Translations under genes and position numbers: made by a program
NCBI GenBank assembly: GCA_021399435.1
Contig: JAJTUP010000099.1
Span: 62,001-126,000, forward strand
Source of the DNA: Diaporthe sp. PMI_573
Lineage: Eukaryota > Ascomycota > Sordariomycetes > Diaporthales > Diaporthaceae
DNA: 64,000 bases
Direction of reading: 5' to 3'
The notes under the pieces: generated by a model
Told to the model about the DNA's origin: nothing
Database searches by the model: none
The model's input: the letters and a program-made list of their open reading frames with translations, nothing else
Shown here: positions 55,142-64,000 of the stretch, piece by piece
Layout: every line of letters begins with the position of its first letter
Numbering within the stretch: position 1 is the stretch's first letter

Positions 55142-56434
55142 TTAGTCTCTTACGAACTCCGGGACGAAAATCTCCTCATCATCTCCCCCGTCCACTACAT
55201 CTCCGTCACCTGCCATACCTCCACTCCCCTTATCGCCAGGGATGCCGTCAAACAATAGATCACGAAGCGGATCTTCCACTTCACAGAGGTCTGCCACATC
55301 TTCGTGTACAATGATCTCCTCAACAATATCTTCAAGCTCATCGTCCGTTGGGCTCTGGCGGGAGGCAGTCGGGACAGGCTCTTCCGGCTTCACCTTGATG
55401 TGTACCCCCTGCTTGACCTTGTACGTGTCCCCGGTGCGACTCTCCTTCTTGACATGTTCCTCCTGCTTGATGCGCCTTTTGCGCTGGGGCGCAGGACTCG
55501 GGTCTTCTTGCTTGACCTTCCGTTTCTTTTCTTCCTTGACTGGCATGGAGTATTCATCTGGTCTAAGCGGTGTGACTGGCTCCTGCTTGTCGACTACATC
55601 CGTGGATGTAAGGACGACTAGCACCTTCAACTGTCCTGCCTGATTGTTGCCGAAGTGCCCCGAGGCGAGCATACTCGACGGGGTTGTGTAGTTGTCGGTG
55701 TTCGGAACGGTGACGATCTTCTTGCCAGAGAAACTCGAAGCGTAAGAAAGGCTCCATAGGTCTCTGTTCGTAAGATCGATTGTGGGCGGGAGCGGACGGA
55801 GATGGTCGAACAAAATCGCGGTGAATGAGGGCCAAGTCAGTAAATCTGACGAGGAAAACTTGACCACTGTATCCTTCAGAGGCAGCACCGTCTCCGGAAC
55901 CTCCACTGCAAGCCCATTGAAATACCTGGTCTCCAAGCTCACAAGCAGGAGACTTATATGTACCCACTGGTACCCCGTCCGCTGCCTCATAGGCTTTCTG
56001 GTACTGGTTTTTGTATCCTGAATGGCCCGACTGGCCGCTGATGCTACTGTCATGAAATGGGGATTGCCCGGCGCCTCAGGAGGAGGTATGCGTGCTCGTG
56101 TATTCACCGTGCCGGGAGCAGACACTTCGTTGGGGAGCAGTTGAGCCGCGCGTCCAATGCTGATGAATGACACGGGTTTCGGTCTTTCACGCAGCAGCTG
56201 GCTTGCTGGACTGACTGGCCGTGGCGGGGAGTCCTCAACCTCCACCACCTCATCGTATGGGCCCGGAAGTGCCGGAGTTTTGGACCTGGCTTGATGCTGG
56301 AGCCGAAAGGGGTTGGCTAAGCCGCAACGGCCACAATAATTCGCGCCAACATACGTCGTGGTGAAGAGTTCATGATGTTTCTTTCCGGCTTGGACGCAAT
56401 AGACATGCTCGGGGGGAATCTTTGGAGGGCTCAT
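55142..56434 (-). CDS. Zinc-ribbon-like protein with SUMO-consensus cluster
   Basis: 430 aa from the ATG at 56434. The N-terminus has a putative zinc ribbon (VYCVQAGKKHHELFTTTYVG, then NYCGRCGLANPFRL). The middle is Pro-rich with few predicted folds. The C-terminal third is acidic/basic with repeated psi-K-x-E sites: VKEE, VKQE, IKQE, VKKE and VKPE, the SUMO acceptor consensus, plus a basic patch (QRKRRIKQ). The end is very acidic. It faces the integrase-core gene tail to tail (193 bp between stops) with no transposon in between, so the two may be one unit. I do not recognise the family. No intron or stop breaks the frame. Confidence 0.6.
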   Translation of the reverse strand: MSPPKIPPEHVYCVQAGKKHHELFTTTYVGANYCGRCGLANPFRLQHQARSKTPALPGPYDEVVEVEDSPPRPVSPASQLLRERPKPVSFISIGRAAQLLPNEVSAPGTVNTRARIPPPEAPGNPHFMTVASAASRAIQDTKTSTRKPMRQRTGYQWVHISLLLVSLETRYFNGLAVEVPETVLPLKDTVVKFSSSDLLTWPSFTAILFDHLRPLPPTIDLTNRDLWSLSYASSFSGKKIVTVPNTDNYTTPSSMLASGHFGNNQAGQLKVLVVLTSTDVVDKQEPVTPLRPDEYSMPVKEEKKRKVKQEDPSPAPQRKRRIKQEEHVKKESRTGDTYKVKQGVHIKVKPEEPVPTASRQSPTDDELEDIVEEIIVHEDVADLCEVEDPLRDLLFDGIPGDKGSGGMAGDGDVVDGGDDEEIFVPEFVRD

Positions 56435-58039
56435 TTCGGTTGAAGAGAGGAGGTGAAAGTCGGAAAGGAGAGAAAGGGGTGAATCTGGTTTCCACTGAGG
56501 TTTTAATTTAACAAGAATAATCAAGACCACCCTTTCCTATGGTGGATGAAGTCGCTAGACTCATTTGAGCAGGAGGTTACTGCGCTAATCCGCTGCGGAC
56601 TAGGAGCGGGATCACTGCGGTGACCCTTTGTAGGCTCACCAAGTTGTTCCTTATCCGGAGGTCAAGATGAATGGGTAATTAAGCGCTCGCGATTTCTGGA
56701 ATATGTGCATTTTAATTGCGAAATAGAAAACGGCATTGGATTCGAGGCCAACTCAGATTGTCAGAACCATCTTCTGGACATATTTTGTGACTATTTTGGT
56801 AGTAGCAACCAGTCCACCATTTATCGACTGATGTGGTGAGCATGAAAGTCAATGGCCGAATGCTACCGCGCGAGCCCGCTGCTAGTCCGCGGTACATATC
56901 CCATGGCGTCCCAAAGTACCAAGATGACTAAGGAGTTGAGCGCCTAAACCCAAAAGGAAACGACCGGGGGGTTATGCAACAGTGCCCCCTATCGCCCACC
57001 GTAGCTGCTCTCGGCCCCCTCACTTCCACGCATTGACCAAGATAGCCAGGTTTCCGAAACCTTCTACCCAATCAATTTGCGCTCTGCAGGAAGCCGCCCC
57101 TGCTTATTTTGCTGCGGGCAGGGGAAAGATAGGCAACAGAATGGTTTGTGTAACAATGCTGGCGACGAGAACAGGATCCTGTGGCGGCTTATTGTCCTTG
57201 GCGTGCAGTCGCACCCTTGCCTTGCTTTCTGAATTCTTCTATCAAATCGTCGTCGGTGTTGTCTGGTACTGATGCTGGTAAATAGCTCGTCATTGAGCCG
57301 TCGGCCAATATCGGATTTGCTCCTGGCTGTAACTGAAAGTTCAGCGCTGATACAGTGTCTTTGCACCTTGAGATCGGACCTGACGAACACACCCATTGGG
57401 GTGGATCCGGGCAGATTTTCCGTGCTTGGCCCTGGGTTCGTATCTGAAAATCGAGATTCGGGGTGAGACTGCTTTGCCTAGTTCGTTTGTAACCCGTCCG
57501 GATCGGGGCCCTTCTCAGTGACTCCACCACATTGTGTCCTCAGGCCCGCGGCCCACTTCTTTATGGTCTCCTCACTCGTATACCTGATTACCAAAGACTC
57601 GTTCCCGCGGTGTCCCTTCCACGAAATCTGTATGTTGTGTGGTTCAAAAGACGTTATAGTTTTTTGCATGGTGATGGAGATCTGCAGTTGCCTGTTAGAA
57701 TCTGCTGCCCTGGACGTTTGGTATTCTTGCGACGGTACGCCCCTGGAGCTGCCACCTTGCTGTCTTTTCCCCCACTTTTGGACTTTGAAGCCTCATCTCT
57801 TTCCGTTTTTGTGTCACTGTTTCCCAAAACGTCAGTTCCTGCTGAAAGAGGTAGACCTCAAAGGTCTTCTCTTGGCCCATCCTCCCCGTGATAACTGTAT
57901 GCCGATCATAAAGCAGAGGCCTCCCCAACGACTCAATCCATTGAGTCTATGGGCTGTTGAGATGAAAAACACTTCCAGGGAAATACCCTCACCTGTCAGA
58001 AGAAATCTGAGTCGTGCATATTACCCTTTTGCTCCTTTC
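56435..58039. other. No recognisable gene
   Basis: Frames up to 190 codons (57518-58096 +) show irregular composition. The right edge of the integrase/zinc-ribbon unit should lie here, but no inverted repeat matching any upstream sequence was seen. Confidence 0.35.
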
Positions 58040-58125
58040 TATTTATCCGCAGCGGCACTCCTAAGCGTCCAATTGTCTTTGTCGGCCATAGCCTAGGTGG
58101 AAATGTCATTATCTATGTAAACTAG
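58040..58125 (+). pseudogene. Alpha/beta-hydrolase motif relic (GHSLGG)
   Basis: A short frame gives RPIVFVGHSLGGNVIIYV, the nucleophile elbow of fungal serine esterases (DUF676/SERAC1-like) that often form the N-terminal domain of NLR-like proteins. A stop follows directly. Nothing else of the domain is readable around it. Confidence 0.55.
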
Positions 58126-59032
58126 TGGTAGCTATGGCCTCATCAATCAGCCCTCGTCCTCCCCGGCACTTCTTTTGACGTTTTAAACACCCTGCAAGGT
58201 TAGATATAGTAGCAATCGTAAGGGGGTGTCTTGCTCCCGAAGCATGCGATCCTCAGTTTTGCGTAGCTCGTCCCTCGTGTGATCCTCTATCTCAATGACT
58301 ATCGTTGGTGCCTCACGGTTGTTTGTGAGATTTTGTATAGATTGTACAGTCCATTGATGGCGTTTACTGCGACAAATGTTACTTATTTTTTTATTTTTCA
58401 TTCCTGCAATCAACATACTGTAAACTCAGACAAGAACCATTCATACAAAGGGCTCTCAAATATTTGAATAGCTAGTCATGTTTTTGCTAGCCACAATCCT
58501 CTCCTGTAGTATTTCAAGCGATGATAGCAGGACACAAAACATTTTCGCTTCTTCCAAGCTTCAATTGACGCAACTCATCTCTCAGATACGTGTCCATCTC
58601 TGCCAAATCACCACCGGTCGTTTTATTCGGCTATGCCTCTCCGAGCCTGTCCCAAAACTTCAGGTTCCCACAACGCGTCAAACTGGACGAAAGCTCAATC
58701 TTGCGAACAGTCCGCTAAGCCAGATCCTTCCTCCGTCAATCACTGCGTAACGCTGAGTCGGCGCTATCTTCTTCATCCACCAAAGATGAAGAGGCGTGTC
58801 AGAAAACGAGAGCTTTCAGATAGCAGATACGTCTATCTAACTTGCTCAGTCAATCAGGAGGGCATCAACAAGGCGCATTGTGTATAGGGAGGTTGGGTAA
58901 TCCTGCAAACGACTCCATTAGACTACAACAGGAAATTGGGTGCAAACACTGCGCTATCGAGATTCAGGGCGATTATCACGGCTCTTCCGTCCTTTTCAGA
59001 GGCGACACAATAGGTCACGAGAAACTGTAGAG
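58126..59032. other. No recognisable gene
   Basis: Short frames only. The right edge is the presumed hAT-7 terminus. Confidence 0.4.
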
Positions 59033-60394
59033 CAGGGTTGGAAATCGATCGACTGATCGATTTGATCGATTCGATTAATCGATTCGATTTCGATCGATCG
59101 ATCCAACCTCTCAATCGATCGATTTGATCGTCGATCACCACGTACTTCGGAGGTGTCCCGGGTAGGTTGCGCATGGCAGCTCATAGTATGATACGCGACG
59201 AATCTGTCGCCGGACGCGTCTACCCTGGCAAGTCGTCAGGGGCCTTAGGCAGCTACACGCGACGCGTGGCAGCAGGGAATGACTTAACGTATGAGCTGTC
59301 TTTTTTGTCTTATGACATTTGCAATTCCGCCAATGCCTGGCTCATCGGACTCTGTACGCGTCGCAACCAGGAATTATCTCGGGTCTTTGCTTGTCCGAGT
59401 AGAGCATATACAGGTTCGACCTTATCAGCCTCGCAGCATTCGATTTGACCTCCTCTACACTGTTTGCGGACTCTTCCCATCACTATGGACTCGTTTGATG
59501 AGGACATAGAGGCTGCCTCCTCCACGCCGCCGCCTTCCGAGCCGTCAACTAGTTCAGCCTTTTGGCAAGCTACACAATATTGGCATCGCTCTTCGAACGA
59601 ACAGTCAACTTCTCGAGGACTTTTATGAAGCTCAACGGCAAACCGCCCCTACCGAACCTGTTCTTACGTGGGTTCAAAACGTCTGTACTCGCTGGCAATC
59701 CGACGAGGCAATGGCGTCGCGCGCTCTGCTGAAACGAGCAGCCTTGAACAGGATGCTTTGTATGATCGAGGAACGATGGGTTAGCCAAGGCGGCAAAGAA
59801 AAAAACAAACCAGCAATATTGAAAGAAAAGCTTTCCCTTGAGGGATGGAAGGTTGTTGGTGCGGTTCAGAAGATCCTTCAACCATTCAAGGTCGCCTCAA
59901 GGCAACTGCAGGGCGAGGGTATTGCTGATGAACGGTCAACTTCAGGGGGGTTCGACGAGTACTTCCAAGTGGTGGAGATGCTCCTTGACCACCTCGAGCT
60001 GGCCGTTCAAGGAGTGATAATTGAAGAGAATGACGACCAGACCATGGAAGAGGTTCAACTGTTCGATGGTATTGATGCAAAGACCCGGAGGCTTTTGAAG
60101 GTTTACATCAAGCTCGGATGGAAGAAGCTGAACGACTACTATGAGAAGCTGAACGACTACTATGGCAAGCTGACCTCTACTGCCTACGTAGCGGCAGTTG
60201 TATTCCACCCCTGCAAGAAATGGCGAACTCTAGAACGGCTTTGGAACCAACTCCCGTCTCGTCAGACCTCGGAATGGAAGAGGACGTATGAGAGAAGCTT
60301 AACGGCCATCTGGGAAGAGAAGTACAAGCACTGGGTGTACAGAAGACTGTACGAGCCACAAAAGGTGCTTTTGCGACGACGTACGATGGTGTAA
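59033..60394 (+). mobile_element. Internally deleted hAT (hAT-7)
   Basis: It begins CAGGGTTGGAAATCGATCG at 59033 and continues with a dense ATCGAT/GATCGA palindrome cluster (59041-59130). A start codon at 59485 (MDSFDEDIEAASS) leads within ~23 codons to a junction near 59558, after which coding continues in another frame at the GKLHNIGI motif of the transposase middle. The BED finger and the first two catalytic blocks are deleted. The rest runs to EEKYKHW near 60340 and then stops before the dimerisation domain. The N-terminus and middle resemble hAT-1, so they belong to the same family. It is non-autonomous. Confidence 0.78.
60124..60165 (+). repeat. 21-bp tandem duplication in hAT-7
   Basis: AAGCTGAACGACTACTATGAG is followed at once by a near-identical copy ending in GGC, repeating KLNDYYE/KLNDYYG in frame. 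hAT-1 has one unit at this place. Confidence 0.9.
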
Positions 60395-60400
60395 AAGACC

Positions 60401-61413
60401 ATGGCAGCGAAAAAGGGGACGCCCACGCTGCAGAGGATCAAATACCACTCCGAAGAGGTGCGACTGGTTCACGTAGAGGCACAGGCGAAAAAAGGAATCT
60501 ACAGCCCGTGGAAGATCCAGCTCAAGGATGTCCTGCCTGCAGAATGCCCCACGCCCTCGCGAAATGCTTTTACGTCTTTCCGGACCAAGCTTTTGAAGGC
60601 TTCAAGCCTAGAAGCTACTTGAAAAAGAGAGCTGAAGAAGCACTTGAAAATGATGCTGACCTCCAAGCACAGGTCCGAGCCCTCAAGGGTCCGAGATCGA
60701 AATCCAAGTCCAAAACCCCTCGTCCGACAAAAGAAGAAGCCGTCGAGGAAGTCGAAGATTGACTCCCGGGGTATTGTGTTGCTAGTATAGAGGGTAGGGG
60801 AGCTTTTGCCATAAACGCAAAAGAATACCCTCTTCGACACTCGGTGATACTTGACCCAGCGAGTACGATCTCGATCACAAACAACAGCGAAAGACTGTTC
60901 AACACAAGACCGGCCACACACGATGACTGCCTGTGGGCTGGAGACAGACAGCTGCCAGTACTGGCGTACGGTACAATGGCGGTCCGCAGCGGACCAACAA
61001 TCCTACACCTCGAAAACGTTGCCCTCTGCCCACGACTCCTGACAACACTCGTCTCTCTGAGGCAACTTCGAAGGAAGGGTATCTTTTGGGACAACGAACA
61101 CGATCCAACAACTTTGAAACGACGTGACAGGTCAACTCTGTGCAAACTCAGGGACATCCACGGCCAATACGTCATCGAATACCAACCACACGAAGTACGT
61201 GGTTCCTTCAACACGTGGAGGAAGAAACATACCACCTACACGAAGAGAAGACCTCTCACTGGCGAAGCCATCCTATGGCACGGCCGCCTTGGTCATCCGG
61301 GTCCGAGCGCGCTTGAGCACCTAGTTGCCTCATCTCAGGGGGTGCGCATTCGGGGACCAACAACAGTCAAGTGTGAAGCCTGTGCCTTAGCCAAGGCAGC
61401 GTTCCGGCATTAA
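60401..61413 (+). pseudogene. Copia retrotransposon relic 2: gag C-terminus, protease, GAG-pre-integrase
   Basis: Gag-like basic region (KSKSKTPRPTKEE, EVED), TGA at 60760-60762, then an uninterrupted frame 60763-61413 with ILDPASTISIT, LHLENVALCPRLLTTLVSLRQL and the zinc module HGRLGHP...CEACALAK, ending ten bases into foreign sequence. Integrase, reverse transcriptase and RNase H are missing. Very close in sequence to relic 1 (8.1-10.2 kb) but cleaner: its protease frame has no other stop. It directly follows hAT-7, as relic 1 follows hAT-1 on the opposite strand. Confidence 0.85.
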
Positions 61414-61446
61414 GAGTTGTAAAAACTAACATTGCTTTTTTTGCAG

Positions 61447-63091
61447 GTGCTGCTGATTGTTCTAAACAAGTATCTCGCCCATGCACTAATGAGGGAACCA
61501 TATTCGTCGAAGCATTTTTGTAAACTGACAGCCCATTTGCGGGAAACGCTAGACAAGAGGGTCGGAAAAGAGAGCCGAGACACCCCTATGTCATCAAAAG
61601 GGGCCCTTCTTCAGCTCTGCCACAACGTCGTAGGATTCAAGCTCGCAGCTGACCAAAAGGATGCTCTTCTGGGAGTTGTCGCAGTTGTTGCTGCAAAACT
61701 TGTCGACCGTTCTCTTTTCGGCAAAGCCGTGGGGCTAACTTTGGCGGCTTGGAACGACGAGTCCTGGTTTGCGCTCGGCGGACTGGCCAACCTGCAAGGT
61801 ACTTGGGTAAACACAGACGAGTAAGGCTTGTGCAATCCCGGCCCAGCCCGACAAGCTGAGGACCAGAGGTAAGCAAGCATGCCTGGCTCCCAGTGGCAAA
61901 ACCAAGCAGAATTAAGTCTACTGGACTCTGTGCCTAACCAAATCTATGCATACATACAGGAAACAGCTTGAAGAAGCAGTTGAGCACCTTCTTGACATCT
62001 TTCGGGGATTTGGGAGCTTCATCACCGCCTTGGTAACCAACCTCTTCATAGAATTACGAGATCCTAACTGCGTCCGTGGGGAATTTGTGCGCCGAGTTCT
62101 AAGCAGGCTTCTCAATGACGCAATATCTGTCTTCGACTATAAGTCCTACAGGGATTACCTAGGCGATAAGTTCCACGATATCGCGTGCTCTGGAAGCGCA
62201 CCCAAGAGCAACCGATACACTCGACCCGGGCCATTTCTAGATTTTTACAACTTTGCAGAGGCTTGCGGGAAGGACAGCGAAGCACCCTCCAGGTTGTTGC
62301 GAAGGCTCCAGATGCAGGTTTCCCAAGCTCGAGAGACATCAGTATACATGGCATATTACCTGACGCCGCTGATGGGATCCCTGGCTCTTTCCCTGGACAC
62401 GTCTTCTCAGGACGCGCGGTCGTGCTTTCAGTCACTCGCAAAGGCCTGCATCGTCTGGGGCGTGGGCGAAGAGCTGCCACCACCTCAGAACTGGGCTCGG
62501 CCGGACGAAGTCGGGACGTGTGACCAAGAGACCGAATGTAAGTGGTGTGCCGAAATGAACGTCTTCTTGAGAGATGGTACAGCCAAGGAATACACAATAA
62601 ATGCGGGTAGAGGTGTGGCTTACATTGATGTCAAAATCCATCTGGAGCGCTGTTTCGACCACATTGGTCAAAAGATCCTGTGCCGTGTCGCATACTTCAG
62701 ATCCGAGACTTCGAAAGAAAGGGAATCTCGACTTCGCTTCACCAAAACCACAAAGGGATGGGAAAACCACCGGGAACAGCGGGAACGCAGGTGCAAAAGT
62801 GTACGAGAGGATCTCGAGAAGCTGCCGCAGCTTGCACGGGACAGGCTGAACGAGCTGCTGGGCACCGATGACTACGGCCGCTTGATGGGTCTCGACTACG
62901 ACTGGGCCACCGCCGCCACCGCTGCCGCCCCAAAGCAACCGCCGGACGGAGACGCGGGCTTGGAAGGGAGCGGGACCGAGCGTGCGCCAGTGCCGGCGAA
63001 ACACGCGCGTGACGAAGACGAAGACGCGCACGGGAGCGATACTGAGCCTGCGTTGGTGCCAGCGAAGCGCCACCGCCGGCGCGCTGAGTGA
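61447..63091 (+). CDS. Unknown fungal protein, 5' exon replaced by copia
   Basis: The first surviving exon (61447-61820) is preceded by a good acceptor (ACTAAC branch, T-run, GCAG). The 139-bp intron (GTAAGG..ACAG) joins 61960-63091 in frame, giving 501 codons plus stop. The exon order shows an upstream exon has been replaced by copia DNA, so the start codon is lost. The protein is mostly helical, with hydrophobic helices (LLGVVAVVAAKLV, AVGLTLAAWN), a Cys/His-poor middle, one CDQETECKWCAE cluster, and a basic tail with nuclear-signal-like ends (VPAKRHRRRAE). I do not recognise the family. Composition and length of open frame argue strongly for coding. Confidence 0.6.
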
Positions 63092-63290
63092 GGCGACCGG
63101 GAGCAGCGGATGAGAGGAAGAGAAACAGACGGGCGGGGGGCTGCAGGGGCATTCGTGCTGCCGCGATTTCACGCCATGCTTGTACTCGTTTACAGACCGT
63201 TCTCTATTACACCGTATAATTGCACTGGAACCATGCTAGGCGAGGTCCATAGAGCGAACACGCCCATCATGCCTACTGCAACTTCCTCAG
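63092..63290. other. Intergenic sequence
   Basis: About 200 bp between the unknown gene and the deaminase-like frame, without motifs I can support. Confidence 0.5.
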
Positions 63291-63690
63291 GACTTTGATG
63301 ATCACCGTCCTGGTCCCTATTTAAAAACGTGCGAGGCTGCCCTTAGCTTTGAGTGGAAATGCGCCAGCCACGCGTCGTCCAAGGAAGAGCACGTAAACCG
63401 TATTCTTCAAGGGCTCAAGGGTCATGACGAAAACTATATCTACGCGAAGGAGCCTGCTCGGCAGAGCGTCACCGGGCAGGACCATCCGAGACTCGCTGGC
63501 GATCATTTCCTGGCGAACAAAGCCCTGATTGATAGGACGAAGGTCTTTGAGCTGGCTAGGCGAGCACCAAAGGGTGCACACCTGCACATTCACTTCAACG
63601 CCTGTCTAGAGCCCCATATACTGCTCCAGATCGCAAGCGAGATGGACCAGATGTACATCACGAGCGATTTACCGTTGCACACAACAGATG
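63291..63690 (+). pseudogene. Adenosine-deaminase-related (ADGF/CECR1-like) fragment
   Basis: The frame reads from DFDDHRPGPYLKTCEAALSFEWKC through GDHFLANKALIDRTKVFELAR to KGAHLHIHFNACLEP and MDQMYITSDLPL. The HLHIHFNA block carries the H-x-H metal ligands of adenosine deaminases, and the flanks match the ADGF group of secreted fungal/animal enzymes. No ATG opens the frame; CTTCCTCAG before DFDDH is a possible acceptor. After ~63690 the family signal ends and unrelated sequence follows, so most of the barrel and the remaining catalytic residues are missing. Confidence 0.68.
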
Positions 63691-64000
63691 ACCCTCATCC
63701 CTTTATCCCGTCCCCCCTCGGTCCTCGAATGTGGGCCCCCCCTTGTCTTTCAACTAATCACCTTGCTGAGTACAGTACCATCTCCAGGCGAACCTTCGCC
63801 TTCGAGCCTCATCTCAATGGGCTTTCATCTTGGACTCAAATATGGTCAACACGTCTATGACTACTATTCCAGTTCCTTCATACAGCCCTTTCCTCCAAAC
63901 CAGCTTACTGCAAACCCTCTTTCTTATCTCAACCGCTCTCGCGATGCGAGGGTCTTTCACACCGCCGGAAAAATTATAGGTGAGAACGTCGTGGCCTGAA
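63691..64000. other. No recognisable gene
   Basis: Frames on the + strand lack domains; the deaminase-like reading ends before this stretch. Confidence 0.45.

Noticed and set aside
1..64000. Starship-type giant element
   Set aside because: Accessory-like cargo families are present, but no DUF3435 tyrosine recombinase gene or element boundary is visible in the window.

Overview
The window is nuclear DNA of a filamentous ascomycete, most likely a Sordariomycete. The genes carry 46-140 bp introns with GTRNGT-like donors, CTRAC-type branch points and YAG acceptors. The recognisable proteins are fungal: an APSES factor, a Ste23 peptidase, a Vip1/PPIP5K copy, a Cup1-like LYR protein, and accessory families with zinc-finger, 2EXR and PD-(D/E)XK-like domains. 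Transposons are dense and conserved genes are often partial, as in an accessory, lineage-specific or subtelomere-like compartment. I see no rRNA, tRNA, CRISPR array or bacterial-type operon, and no tyrosine-recombinase Starship captain.

Layout. 1-3.4 kb: a short esterase gene holding only the C-terminal half of the family. 3.4-8.1 kb: head-to-head 5' parts of an LYR gene and an APSES regulator; the APSES frame runs without a stop into a coiled-coil nuclear protein gene. 8.1-15.1 kb: a copia relic, then a hAT element whose transposase is split by a complete Fot1/pogo-like element. 15.5-23.1 kb: a decayed hAT, an intact-ORF hAT with perfect 19-bp ends, a beheaded PD-(D/E)XK-like gene, a kinase relic and a hAT 5' end. 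23.8-28.3 kb: a membrane protein, an HNH protein and a three-exon secreted or surface protein. 30-33.6 kb: a hAT tail that supplies the start of a catalytically beheaded Vip1/PPIP5K. 36.4-41.1 kb: a 54-aa Cys-rich protein, an inverted duplication of a small membrane-protein gene, a Fot1 scrap and a TPR protein. 42.1-46.9 kb: gene fragments near telomere-like motifs. 47.1-50.6 kb: a complete Ste23-type peptidase, the best-preserved conserved gene here. 50.6-56.4 kb: another hAT that has cut into an integrase-core gene, which faces a zinc-ribbon/SUMO-motif gene. 59-61.4 kb: a deleted hAT followed by a second copia relic. 61.4-64 kb: an unknown two-exon gene and an adenosine-deaminase-related fragment.

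At least seven hAT loci, two copia relics of one family and three traces of one Fot1 lineage explain most of the gene truncations. The most interesting candidates are the APSES/coiled-coil fusion, the integrase-core plus zinc-ribbon convergent pair, the shared in-frame TGA between gag and protease in both copia copies, and the split inverted duplication at 38.5-39.4 kb. All intron models are manual readings and no database search was run.
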